NCBI RefSeq assembly: GCF_018873765.1
Contig: NC_057919.1
Coordinates: 59,743,484-59,807,483 of the forward strand
Reading direction: 5' to 3'
DNA length: 64,000 nt
DNA from: Telopea speciosissima
Taxonomy: Eukaryota; Streptophyta; Magnoliopsida; Proteales; Proteaceae
This document shows positions 33,500-45,349 of this stretch, piece by piece. The notes beneath the pieces were generated by a model. The model ran no database searches. It was given only the letters and a program-made list of their open reading frames with translations, and was not told the origin of the DNA. Position 1 is the stretch's first letter. The number at the start of each line of letters is the position of its first letter. The position numbers and the translations under genes were made by a program.

Positions 33500-36358
33500 T
33501 CAAAGAGAAGCTTGAATAATTTCTTCTTCTTCCATGACTGTACTACAGCCTTCTGTCCACCATTCTTTCCTACTGACGATGACGAGTAACCCATCTGGGT
33601 TTCGTACATGGAGAGGATCTTTCTTTAACTTCGGACAATTTCTGACAAGCACTTCTCTTATAAGGGGACAATACAAGATGATATCATTGGTGCACACATC
33701 AGTTAGTGTTGGTAGTTCTTCTAGATATATTCTTGTCAGTCTTGGAAACGGTGAGATGACTTCTTCCAGCTTCTCTGCTTCAACTAGTATTTCGATTCTC
33801 TCACAATCGGTGACTAGAATTTGCTCCAAATTGTTGAACACGCATCGCATTTCCTTGGTGAAGATCTTCTTCAAGCTATTGCATTGCACTATTACTATCT
33901 CAAATAATTGACCAAAGCAATTAAGTGGTGAAAGACTACTCAGTTTTGGCAATCTTATCAACCATAACCTCTCAAAAGAATTTTGGTTATGGTACACCTT
34001 CTCTGCTCCATCCAACACATCCTCCATGTTTTCACAGTTTATTAATGTAGTTCTTCCACCACCAATGCACATACCTGTCACACCCTTGCAATCCTCAATA
34101 TATATGTCTTGTAGATTTTGGGATTCACTGAGACCTTGTAGAACATCTTGTTTTATGACTCTGCAACCGGTCATATCCAAATTCATAATCTTATTGGCCA
34201 AAGGTTTTGAACCAATCAGAAATTATGATATTTTGGAAGGAAATGGAAAGAGATGTTAAATTGGTCAAGTTGGACAACTCCCCCACATCAATCATATTGA
34301 TCATGGAGTCACAGTTACTACTACTAGTAGACCCATGTTCATCATCTTCAACATTGATCACTTTCCATTTTATTTTAAATGCTCCATACAGTCTCAAATC
34401 CTCTAGTTTGTGCAAACAAGAAATTACCCCTGGTGGAATAGAAACTTTGGAATTTTGCACATCCAAGTATCTTAAATTACTTAAACCTCCCACACATTCA
34501 ATTCCAATGATTTGCTGGTCTAACATTTCACAATAACACAAATCTAAAACTTCTAGCCATCGGAACATTCCCAGTTTGGGCAATGCTCTCAAACTTCGAC
34601 ACCACCTTAACCTAAGAACCCGAAGATTCACCAAACATGACAAGGAATCTGGGAGATATTCCAATGTCAGTGTGTAAGAAAGATCAAATACTCTTAAGAT
34701 TAACCATGTGTTGCAAGAAATTTGGCTCTGGAATAACAGTGCAGATCCTATTATTCCTGAATTGGAAAGTGGATAGTTTTTGGCACATCTCTTCCAACTT
34801 CGGCAACTCCTTAATTTGCGTATCTATTAGAGATACCCATGTTGCATCGACCCACTCATGAGCCTGTGGTGCCTTTTTAACTGATCCACCAGTTCTTATC
34901 ACAAACTTGCTGAGGTTACTCCCATCAGAGTACTCTAAAGAAGCAATCCAAAGTGCGAGTTCTCGCATCATATCATGCATCCTTACCCAATTTTTTTCCT
35001 CTCCATCTTCCAACATGCAAGCAATTTTCAAACTTCCAAGCAGAGCCTCACCTTTATTCCTAGCATCTGTTAGACTACCCAATCTATCTTCTAATCCCTC
35101 TCCAAAGCAGTAATTTAATATCTCATATTCGCTTATGATATGGTCTTCGGGGAAGCAAGCACAATAAAGAAATAGACTCTTAAGCATATTATTCTCCAAT
35201 ATATCAAAACTGAACTTTAAAGGAACCAGCACTTCTTTTATCATACCTCGGAGATCTGTGGCTGATACCTTCATTTCCCTTACAGCATTAGCCCACTCCC
35301 TGACTCCATGTCGATTCACCATTGCACGAGCAACAGTGACGATTGCAAGGGGAAGACCATCACACCTTTCAACAATTTGTTCAGCAAGACGTTTTAGATC
35401 ATCAACAGCAACATGTTCACCAGCTTTCTTAACGAAGAACATCCACGACTCCTCATCAGTTAATGGCTTCACTTTTATTTTTTTACTTGCACCCATATCA
35501 GTGCAAGTATCTTGATTTCGACTGATTACAAGAATCTTGCTCTCTTTATCATTTGGAAGTTGAGGGATTCCGACATTCTCGAGCTTTAATTCGCACCACA
35601 CATCATCCAAAATTAGAAGAAATTTCTTCTTACTTAAGGCTTCGTACAATGCATCAGAGTCGCTATTATCTGGTAATCCAAGACGCTTACCGATACTAGT
35701 TTGAATACTTGGTATGTTGGGAGTGGCAGATACTCTGATCATTATCACGATCTCAAAACAAGAATTTTTTTTGAAGTGATTATTTAATTGTTTGACCAGA
35801 GTTGTTTTACCCACTCCCCCCATACCGTATACTCCAATGATACCAATGTGAGGATCAAGTATGCAATCAAGCATCTCCCGCAACGTGCATTGAGTTGATG
35901 GCTGGTTCTCGATTATTGCCTCGGTTTGCATATCTATCACAGACTTTGGAGAAGGTGGCCTTGCGACATCAAATTTTATGTTTTCCAACCGATCAAGAAC
36001 TTTTTTCTTAAGATCTACAGACTTCTTGCTCAACTTGTAGAGTGACCAGCAATTTACACACCAACCCGCTGCACACTTTCGTTGATCATACTTCTCTTCT
36101 ATATCACCGGTTTCCTCTTCGATTTTTCGAACGGCGTCGAACCAATCCTTTGCTACTTCATCCTCAGCTTGTCCAGCGTTTTCTGCTGCTTTTAAGATGT
36201 GTAGCTTACTTTTCTTTGTTGCCTTAAAGACAATCAACCTCGATTCGCAGGTGCTTGACATTGTCTGAGGAGTTTGTCAAGTACTTTATCTGTTGAACAA
36301 GAGGATTAATCAAATAAATATCGATAATATTTGCTAAGTCCCCAACATTGAAACTCAT
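33500..36358 (-). pseudogene. CC-NBS-LRR resistance gene, copy B, nearly full length
   Basis: Coiled-coil NLRs are cytoplasmic immune receptors that bind nucleotide and detect pathogen effectors. In order: a coiled-coil start MSFNVGDLANIID at 36358; P-loop GVYGMGGVGKTTL at about 35.82 kb; kinase-2 KKFLLILDDVW at about 35.61 kb; GLPLAIVTVARAM at about 35.35 kb; MHD as RMHDMMRELALWI at about 34.98 kb; leucine-rich repeats from 34.66 to 33.55 kb, ending in an acidic tail. Length would be about 950 residues, normal for the family. The frame shifts by one base near 36229, 34695 and 34207; each fits an extra base in a run of two or three T or A. The ATG at 36261 (MSSTCESR) is out of the ancestral upstream frame and is probably not the real start. 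Related to RPS2/RPS5-type genes by motif style. Confidence 0.88.
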
Positions 36359-37921
36359 GATAGGATAGGATGGAAGTTAAAGTGGAAAAAGAATAAAAGC
36401 AACTGGGAATTGCAAGAAGATCTGAGTTTTCACCCCCAAAAAAAAAAAAAAAAAAGGAGATCTGAATCAAAATATTTTTTTTTTTTTTTTTTTAGTCTTT
36501 TGGAGATAATAGGGAATAGATTAAAGCTAAAATGAGCTAAACGAATCAAAATGCAGAGATGCTGTAGAAATGGAAGGATAGGGAGAAAGTCAATGAAAAA
36601 CAGCAGGAGAATAATAGAAAGAACCAACGAGATGAAGAAACTAAAGAAGGATTTTCTTAATTATAGAAACTGAGTACTTTGTAGATGGCCAAGGCTGTAT
36701 TTATAGTGTTATTTTTTAGGGCAATTTATATTTTTGTTTGTTTTTTTGGATAGTAAAAAGGCAAACTTACATGAATAAGCAAAATTGAGTTTCAGTTTAC
36801 AAAACTATCTACTCGGGGTCGGGTTGGGGTTTTAAAAGGCTCGGCCCAACCCGACCCTTTTACAACCCTAATCTATGTCAACTCTCCCATGTGTGTATTT
36901 CTCTCTCTCTCTCTCTCTCCTTTTTATGTGAAAAGACATCCATGCCCATTGTTTTGAGAAGGAGTGGTATACACAAAGAGTGTTGGTGTAGGCTGCGCTC
37001 TAAGACAAAGAGGGAAAATTATCTCCTCCATTTGCCTACCCGGCCCAATTCCCCAGTTTCTCTAATAGGGGGGTGGTGGTCATCCCAGTCCCTCCCCCCT
37101 TTGTTAGAGGAACTGGGGAACTGGGCCGGGCAGAGAACTGGATGGGATAAAGATCCGACAGAGAACCACTTACTTCCCTTGGATATATAAAAATTACGAA
37201 AGGCTTCTCTAAACAAGTGGCACAAAAACACACCAATGAAAACTATCCATACATAAAAGGGCAACGAAGTCATTTCACACGAGAAAGAGACCTAGAGTAA
37301 TAGAGATGGATGCGGGATGTTGGTGTACCCTCAACGGTTGGCTTATAAAACTTTTTACATAACACGGATTAACAACTTGATAAAGGCAGGCATAGATCGA
37401 CTAGAGTCGTAGACCCAGTCGAAAATCTAATGATCGTATAAGACAAGTACTGGAACGTTGGATTCTCTTTAAAAAATCGGATAACTCTATCATCTTGATT
37501 CGAATAAGCCACCCAACATGTGAAAGAATAAAAAGATGTCACTACCCTTGTTTTACGATTGGGTTCTTAAGTGCGGTGTACTGGACTAGGATGAAAATCC
37601 GGTGATTGAAAGGAAGAGAGAAGTGAGGTAAAAATGTCAAAAAAAAAATAAAATTTGCACTCATAGAGGAGAAGTACCATTTTGATTAGTTTTGCAATAA
37701 CCATTCTTATTCTAGGTAATTTAGTAAATCAAATGATTGAATAGGTAGCTCTGTAATTTTGGATAATCTAATAATTTTCTACTGTTTTTTTAACTCATCC
37801 GTTAAGGTCATTAATCTAATAATAAAAGACTTCACAAGTCATTCTTTTCTAATCAAAAGTGAATCGAGTCGATTGTCTCACAAAAATAAATTCATATATG
37901 GCTGCGATTAATGACCCGCAA
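34815..37921 (-). repeat. Duplicated segment, copy B unit
   Basis: This stretch, the 5' half of NBS-LRR copy B plus about 1.5 kb upstream, aligns with 50598-52123 plus 56938-58508 (copy C unit). The upstream part shares details such as a GGTTGGGTTTTAAAAGGC-like string, the foldback MITE and a block around GGCTTATA(A/C)AACTTTTTACAT. Homology ends at 37921, where a LINE starts. Tandem duplication of the gene with its promoter region is the simplest explanation. Confidence 0.85.
37014..37155. repeat. Foldback MITE-like repeat, copy B unit
   Basis: A palindrome of about 142 bp, with arms AAAATTATCTCCTCC... and ...GGGATAAAGATC containing CCGGCCCAATTCCCCAG and CTGGGGAACTGGGCCGG. It is shared with copy C (57561-57706), so it was present before the duplication. 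It lies about 0.7 kb upstream of the NBS-LRR start. Confidence 0.75.
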
Positions 37922-38317
37922 ACCCTTTCTTCTTCCACCTCTACCGACACAATTTCTTTTGACCACGGCTCTAGTATGCTAATGGGACCCACGTCCATCC
38001 ATTTCCACCTTAGTCCATCTCCCTTCCCCTCCTTTTTAAACCTAACCTTTTTCAACACTTGGCTCGATGTCCACATTTTCACTCCACCCACTCCCCCTCC
38101 ATTTTCTTTACTTTCACTATCATCTCAGTTTACAATCCATACACCAAACTTTTTACTGCCATTTGGGGACCATGCCACAAGCACAATGGTCTCCCCATAC
38201 CTTTGGTTCTCGTAAGCAAAAGAACAGCAACTCTCTGCTTCCAATTACGTTGGCTGAAAAGCATTCAGTCCCACACAAGGTTCGTAACCCCGGGAAAGGT
38301 ACTGCTCCCTTTTCATC

Positions 38318-39026
38318 TGATGAGGCATAAAACACCCCACCTATTAGAGGCTGCCACGTGGCCGACCCGACCTCAGTCCGAGAACCGAGTGGGCCGAGCA
38401 GGAAATGGGGTCGACCCCATATCCGATAAGTCACCTTACAAAGCCTGGTTTGAGCGAGCTGGCCGGTAGCTGAGGCCGAGATTATACGAGTCAGCCAGAC
38501 TCCTATCCGACCTCATGGCCGAGATCGACCTCCTCCCGGGCCGACCTCCATTGCCGACCCCACGGGCCGACCTCGTAGGCCGAGCCCTCCTCCATGGAGG
38601 CACTCATAGCACCCCACCGGGGATCTCCGAACACGCCAAAGACATCCCGAGAATCACGGGATAAGGACCGAGCCACGATCCCAGCCGCAACACGGAATCA
38701 CACTCTACATGGACTCTTACCTTAATAAGAGTCCGACCAAAAATAACTCTCCACTCCGCTCTACGCGAGAGAACCTTCCGAAAGAAGGACTCCTGCCATA
38801 CTAGGACTCTCCCGGCCGTCTCATCTCCTCCTTACTCTATAAATACCGGTATGGAGCTCTATTCGACATCCGGCTTTTTAATCGCGATTCTGCTGTCGCG
38901 TTGAAGACCTGACTTGAGCATCGGAGAGTCCTAGGCCGAGCCACACCGGCCCTCTCGCGCTCATTGTTTGGTTTTTGCAGGTTCATCCACGGGCGAACCA
39001 ACTACCGGAGGTTTTCACACGCAACA
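38318..39026 (+). mobile_element. Ty3/Gypsy solo LTR
   Basis: A 709-bp LTR begins TGATGAGGCATAAA and ends CACACGCAACA, flanked by the perfect duplication TCATC (38313-38317 and 39027-39031). TATAAATA lies at 38838. No internal region is present. It is the same family as the 5' LTR at 59398-60154 (shared start, GAGAATCACGGGATAAGGA and the CGGGCGAACCAA/TGGGCGAACCAA ending). It lies in ORF1 of LINE 2. Formed by LTR-LTR recombination. Confidence 0.9.
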
Positions 39027-39500
39027 TCATCCACCACTGTTGGAAATCCTCATCTCTCAAGGTTCAACCACACCCTTCATGGATTTGTTCTTGGATGGCA
39101 CAAACCCCCTGGGAATCTTGGTACCCACCTCCTATCTGTATGGGATAAATACCACATCCGTAGAACCCTTGCCCTTACTAATGGGACCTTTGAAGTGTCC
39201 TTCGCATAGGCTATGGATGTTTCTGCAGTCTTTGAAAAATCACCGTGGTGGTTCAACAATTTCCTATTACATATTTATCTGAAAAACCCCTCAAATGATA
39301 TCACCCAACCGAACAAAAATTCTGTACCACTTTGGATCCAAGTTTTTTTTTTTTTTTTTTGCTAAAGATCAGCAAAGGAATGGAAATAAAAAAAGAAAAA
39401 AAGATACACAGGAACAAGTCCAGGCATACCCGGACAGATACAAGCACAATGAAGGGGCAATAGCACCCTACCCACACCACCACTCACTAAGCCAAATCAG

Positions 39501-42500
39501 CTAACAAAATCTATACGTACACCACCCCAAAGCATCATCTAACAACCGCCCATTTAAAGAGGGGGGAAGGATAGAGTTCCAATAAGTAGTAGAAGTATTC
39601 TTTGCCGAGGATTTGGCCAAGAGATCCGCTACATGATTAGCCTCGCGGAAACAATGACTAATCTTCCAATCAATTGAGTTCAAGAAGGGCCGGGTCGCGA
39701 GCCACATCTGACGCACCTGCCAGGGGATGAGACCACCTTTAAAAGCCATCCAGACCGCCGCAAAATTGCACGCAATCCACAGTCGAGAGACACCCTTCTC
39801 CATGGCCAGGCGAATCCCATACAGAATAGCCCAAAATTCTACCAAAAAATTTGAGGAAATCCCCAAAAAGATGCCAAACGCCCCAATGGGAACCGCCTTA
39901 TCATCTCGCAAAATACCTCCAGCTCCAGCCCTGCCTGGATTGCCCAAGGAGCGCCCGTCCGAGTTCAACTTAACCCAACCTTCCGGTGGTCTACACCACC
40001 ACACTTCCCTAACCACTTGAGCTGGCCGAGAAATAATGGGAATTTGGAGCACACGAGCACAGATCAAGTCCTGTTGGTTAAAGGCTGGCCTTTTGAAAGA
40101 AGGCAAAATGTCCTTGATGGAATTTAGAAGAGCATGGAAAGAGGCAGCCCTAGACCTCTCCCTAGCCTCAAACACTCTGTCATTTCGCTCCCCCCAGATT
40201 AAGAATGGGATCAGAACCACCCCAACAAACCAAACACTAGGCAACGACACCACCTTAGCTTTTAAGCCCCACCACAAAACAAGCTCCTCAAAGGACAACA
40301 CAACCGGCCAATGCATACCAAAAAATCCCAAGAAAAACTTCCATAGAGACACTGCGAACTCACAGCTTAAAAATAAATGTGAAAGAGATTCAAAATCACT
40401 ACGACAAAGAGCACACCTGGAAGCAAGATAAAACCCCTTCAAACGCAGCGCCTCCTCAGTAGGGATTTTACGAAGCAACAATCTCCAAGCAAAAATAGAA
40501 TGACGAGGGAGTAGGGCTGGATTCCAAACCACCTTTCCCCAAGAGACGCAGGGGTGCTTGAGCGTAAAGACTCCCACGTCGAATTAGAAGCACAAATACC
40601 CGAGAGGGAAGGGCCCTAACAACATTCATCAGCCACATTGCAGGTGGGCAGGGGCACCTTATGGATGTCGTCAAACAGTCTCTTAAGGGAGGCAGATTGG
40701 ACTTGAGGAAAAGACCATGCAGAGTCCTTAATAAAATCTGAGATTTTAGCCTGCTTGCCTTCAAACCAACTCTGTGGCAGCCCTGAAGCCTCAGCAATTG
40801 AAGAGCACCCAAACCAATGGTCATTCCAAAAATTAATCAAGGTCCCATCACCAACAACCCATCTCTTATTGCGCTGCAACACCGACCAAACTCTCCTGAT
40901 CCCCGGCAGAATGGAAGAGGGAGAGGAAAGGGTTTTAAGCCTCCCAAAACCATCAACAAACCGGCTACGCAAGAAATTACTAACCAGGTTATTCCCATGC
41001 TTTATAGACCACGTTAATTTGCAGAGGAGAGCAGCAAATTAACCCGCCTTCAGCTTTTGGTCTGCAAACCAGATCCCACTTAGACACCACCAGCTTCCTC
41101 GATTCAATGTCGCCAGACCAGATGAAATTACGGATCCATTTCTCCATAATTGAGATCAGCGAAGAAGGCCACCAATAAACTGAGAAGTTGTGGATAGGTA
41201 TGCTCAGCATGACTGATTTCACAAGCTCCACCCGACCTACCAAAGAAAGGAGCTTCCCCTTCCACCCTGCAAGCCTGCTTTTGAATTTATCAACTAGAGG
41301 GAGGACCATAGCCGAAGTAACCCTCCCTTTGAAGATTTCCACCCCTAGGTATTTCATGGGGAGAGAGCAAAGAGGAACTGACAGCACCTATGAAATTCTG
41401 CGCTTTCTCGAAGGGGTGATAGCACCACAAAACAGTTTGCTTTTTTCAAGATTCATCTTCTGGCCAGAGAAGTTTTGATAATTTTCAAGAAAATCCTTCA
41501 ATGCCCGAACATACATGAGGGAACCATTACAGAAGATAAAAACATCATCAGCAAACAAGAGGAAAACAGGCGTTTGTACCTCCCTAGGGCCTTTCAGGGG
41601 CAGAATCTGCTGCATTTCCACCAATCTTTTCAAGCCTCTACACAACACCTCCTCGGCAAGAATGAAAAGAAGAGGGGAGAGGGGGTCACCCTGACGTAGA
41701 CCCCTTTCCACCCCAAAGAAGCTAACAGGCCCACCATTCACCAAAACCAAGATACGAGTGGAGGAAAGGAGCTGCTGCAACCAGGCCACCCAGCGCTCAC
41801 TAAAGCCAAATTTTCTCAAGACTTTGAATAGAAAATCCCAAGAGAGGGATTCATAGGCTTTGGAGATGTCTAACTTCAGCCCAATGCCGCCACCTCTCAC
41901 TGATTTGTGCATTAAATTCGCTAACTCCGACGCCAGGCAGATATTAGAAAAAATCACTTTGCCTTTCTGAAATGCTCCTTGCTCCTCTAAGATCAGGCGG
42001 GGCAGCAGATCCCTAAGCCTATTAACTAGAATCTTCGAGATGATTTTACAGATAAAGTTGCCCATGCAAATAGGATGAAATTTCTCCAAAGAAACAACCC
42101 CCTCCACCTTAGGAATTAAGGAAATAAAGCAATTATTCACTCCTTCAGGGATAATACCTTCTTTGAAGAAGCTAGTGACCACTCGGCAGACATCCACCTC
42201 ATTGATATCCCAATAATGCCTAAAGAAGGCCCCCTGGAAGCCATCAGGGCTAGGTGAGCTTTCCGGTTTGAGGTCCCACATAGCCTTCTTAATTTCACTG
42301 GACTCTGGCACAACATCCAACACCAAAAGATCACTATCACCAATCAGGGAGCGAATCACATTTAGCAGCTCCAAGTGCTCCTCAAGGGGGACAGCCCTAT
42401 GGAAATTTTCAAAGAAGCCGGAAATTAGATTCGCTACCTCCCCCGGATCCGACACCCACGCACCCTCCTCATTCTTAATGCCATGAATCTGCGCCTGGGA

Positions 42501-43619
42501 TCTCTTGATCAAGGTAGAGAGGTGGAAAATTTTTGAGTTACGATCCCCTTCTTTCAGCCACTTAATTCTCGATTTTTCCCTCCACAATTTTTCACAATTC
42601 TTCAGGGCATTCAAATAGGCCGTCTTAGAATCCGCCTCCATACCAAACAGGACATCATTCACCCCAATGGATTCCAAAGCCTCCTGAGTGTCCTTAAGCA
42701 CCACCTTGACCTCTTTGAGTTCTGAGTCAAAGTTTGGGAACTCCCCTCGGGCCCAAGACCAAAGCACAGGCTTCAAGCATTTGAGCTTCTGACTAAAGGT
42801 ATACATGGGAGTGCCTCTAATTGGAAGAGCCTAAGATTGCTTGACCACCTCCAAGAAGTTCGGGCTTTCAGTCCAAAATTTGTGAAACCTGAAAGGGACA
42901 TTTTTTGACCTTCCCAGCTGACCAGAAGAGATGAGAAATGGAGAATGATCAGACGCCACCCTCTAAAGTACTAATTGGCCACAAGTTTGGAACACATCCA
43001 ACCACCTAGCATTGCAAAGACCATGGTCCAAGATAGCATCCACCGTGCCTCTTCTCCTATTATTTGACCAAGTGAATTTATTACCTGTTGATTTAATGGA
43101 CAAGAGAGAACACGAATCAATCATACCACCGAACTCTAGGGTCGACCCCAAAGAGAAAGAACCCGGGCCACGTTTCTCACTAGAAAGCAAAGTGGCATTG
43201 AAATCCCCAACTACTAACCACGGCAACCCTAGCACATTCAAGGCCGTCAACTCCATCCAGAGATTTCTGTGAATTGCTCTAAAACAGCTCGCATGCACCA
43301 CCGAAACAACTGCCTTGCCCCTATTCCAGTTCAAGGATATAGAAATCTGCTGATCAGACGACGAGAGAACACTAGGCTTCTGGATACCTAGTTTCCAAAC
43401 CACCCACAAGTTAGGAACAACCCCCACCCGATCATTAGATATCAAATCAGCCACATAACCCAATTTATTAATGAAGAAGAGAACTGGGAATTTACTCAAC
43501 TCCACCCCCAGCTCCGCAACACACACTACCTCCGGACTGTGGTTCTTAATCAGAGACGCCAAGGCCACATGGCTTGCCTTCTTCCTAATCCCCTTAATGT
43601 TCCAATAAAGGACCTTCAT
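39501..43619 (-). pseudogene. LINE 1 ORF2: endonuclease, RT and RNase H
   Basis: Start MKVLYWNIKGIRK. The N-terminal endonuclease has LGLPWLVVGDFNATL and KFTWSNNRRRGTVDAILD, with the Asn/Asp residues of the EEP fold. The RT has GFQGAFFRHYWD, FISLIPKVEG, GLRQGDPLSPLLF and the catalytic FADDVFIFC. After it come a zinc-binding stretch (YLASRCALCRSDFESLSHLF) and a C-terminal RNase H (LNSDGRSLGNPGRAGAGGIL, HVADLLAKSS). Stops interrupt one otherwise constant frame at 42963, about 42834 and 41388; the frame then shifts between about 41040 and 40989 and again between 40616 and 40577. ORF2 provides nicking and reverse transcription of the LINE. Confidence 0.9.
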
Positions 43620-43699
43620 TGAAAACTAGAGTTTTTGGATGCTAAGCGGTCAGACCGCTTCCTCAGGTTCGGATCCCCCTCAGTGGGCCTCTTATTTTT

Positions 43700-45349
43700 T
43701 CATTGCTTGTGATGCCCCTGGGCACCCTCCTCTGCTGCTACTGCACTCTTATCTACCTCCGCAACCTCTACTTCATGGCGATGCCCCGAAGCATGAATAA
43801 CTAGTCTGCCATCAATGAGTATCGAATCAGCGATCGTATCCACCACATGCGGCTCACCCACCGGAAGAACCACCTCTAAATTCCCTTCACCCAATGGGAT
43901 CTCGGTTGTCTCATGCCCAAAAGAGGAGACCATACGGGTAGGAGGACCTGTCGGACCATCCATATTAACTTCATTAACTAACCCACCAACCAGCCTAGTG
44001 GAGCGTCCACGACTCACAGCACTTGACTGGGATAGGAAACTTTAGTTGCCGAGCTGGCCAGAACTTCCCAAATTATTATTACGACCCTCTTCCTCCAATA
44101 AATCCTGAGATTGCTCTCCATGCAATACCAGCGCCAAGTTACTTTCCATATTTACTGGATCTTCTGGCTGAAATTTCATACCCAGACTAGTACCTTCCAA
44201 ACCTGTATCACCACCCTCTCCAGCCGGAAAACCCTCTCTAACCACCAAGGAGCCACCGCCACTAGGGATCAAGCCACCCCCAGTGTTGGTCACTTCGACA
44301 TGCCCCCCCACAGGCAAATAAGGACGCGGCTGCGCACCCCTTCTCAGACTGATCTCACTTCCAGAGTGAGATGAGTGAGGCCTTGACGCAGCTCCGAGAC
44401 CATCCATGTCACCACCCACTGCAGAAGCATCACCACCTTGCTTAGCAACTTTGTCTGCCTGCGCAATCCGGGCCTTGCAAACAGTGATAGCATGGCCTAC
44501 CCTCTTATAGAACCCGCAATGCAGCAGGTTATCTTCATAAACAATAGGTTGTTTAAACTAGAACCCCACTGACGAGCCTGGATGCCGCCTCTCCACCATA
44601 ATCTCGTCCAGTCGGGGAGCCGAGAGATCAAGATCAACCAACACCCTAGCAAACTGACCAACCGAACCTTCCCTGGTTCTCTTATCTAGAGCAACCGGGG
44701 AGCCCAAGGCTTTGGCAAGCGACAAAAGGATCTCGGGATGCCAGTACTCAAAGGGAAGATTGGGGAACCAAACCCAAACAAACTTTCGTGTGAGTTGGTT
44801 ATTATTCACGTTGAAGTCTGGACACCATCGTTGAAATCGAATAACCTAGTTTGCTACCCTTATGGGACTCCTCCGCCACATCAAAGACATATCCGATTCC
44901 AGCGAGAACAGAAAGATCACGAATCCTCTTCCAATAGGGGTCATCTCTACCGAGCCTTTGAGCGACCACGAGTCCCTAATAGCTCTCCTCAGTTGAGGAA
45001 GGGGAACCTGTTGTAGATTCAATCTCCCAATCAAGGCATTCTTGAACTTCTTGACCAGTGCTTTGTAAGTTCCTTGAGGGATCTTTACACGCGTTATCCC
45101 TCCCTCATGGATCGGAGACGAAAATCCATCCACATCTGGGAGCGGTGTATTCCCCACCGCCTCCGCAAAAGACTTACCTCTCCCCTTCTGTGGCTGCATC
45201 GGCATGTGCCCAACCGTGCACACACCTAACTGAACATCAGCCAAAGCAGCGGCCCTACCACCATCTTGACCCATGTCATCATCATCCTCCGCATCCTCAA
45301 ACAGTTCCTTTTTCGATTGAAACACAGTCGCCAGTCGCCCACTCGTCAT
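43700..45349 (-). pseudogene. LINE 1 ORF1 (DUF4283 and CCHC type)
   Basis: One frame of 550 codons, starting MTSGRLATVFQSKKELFED, interrupted only by three stops (about 44843, 44558 and 44042). It holds KGRGKSFAEAVGNTPLPDV, the DUF4283-like ALIGRLNLQQVPLPQLRRAI, then FVWVWFPNLPFEYWHPEILL and ARVLVDLDLSAPR. A degenerate zinc knuckle CGFYKRVGHAITVC has Tyr where the second Cys should be. The C-terminal part is rich in Gly, Glu and Ser. This is the RNA-binding partner of ORF2. The spacing to ORF2 is 80 bp. Confidence 0.85.

Noticed and set aside
36896-36920. CT repeat as a promoter element of copy B
   Set aside because: It is a simple microsatellite, shorter in copy C, with no evidence of function.
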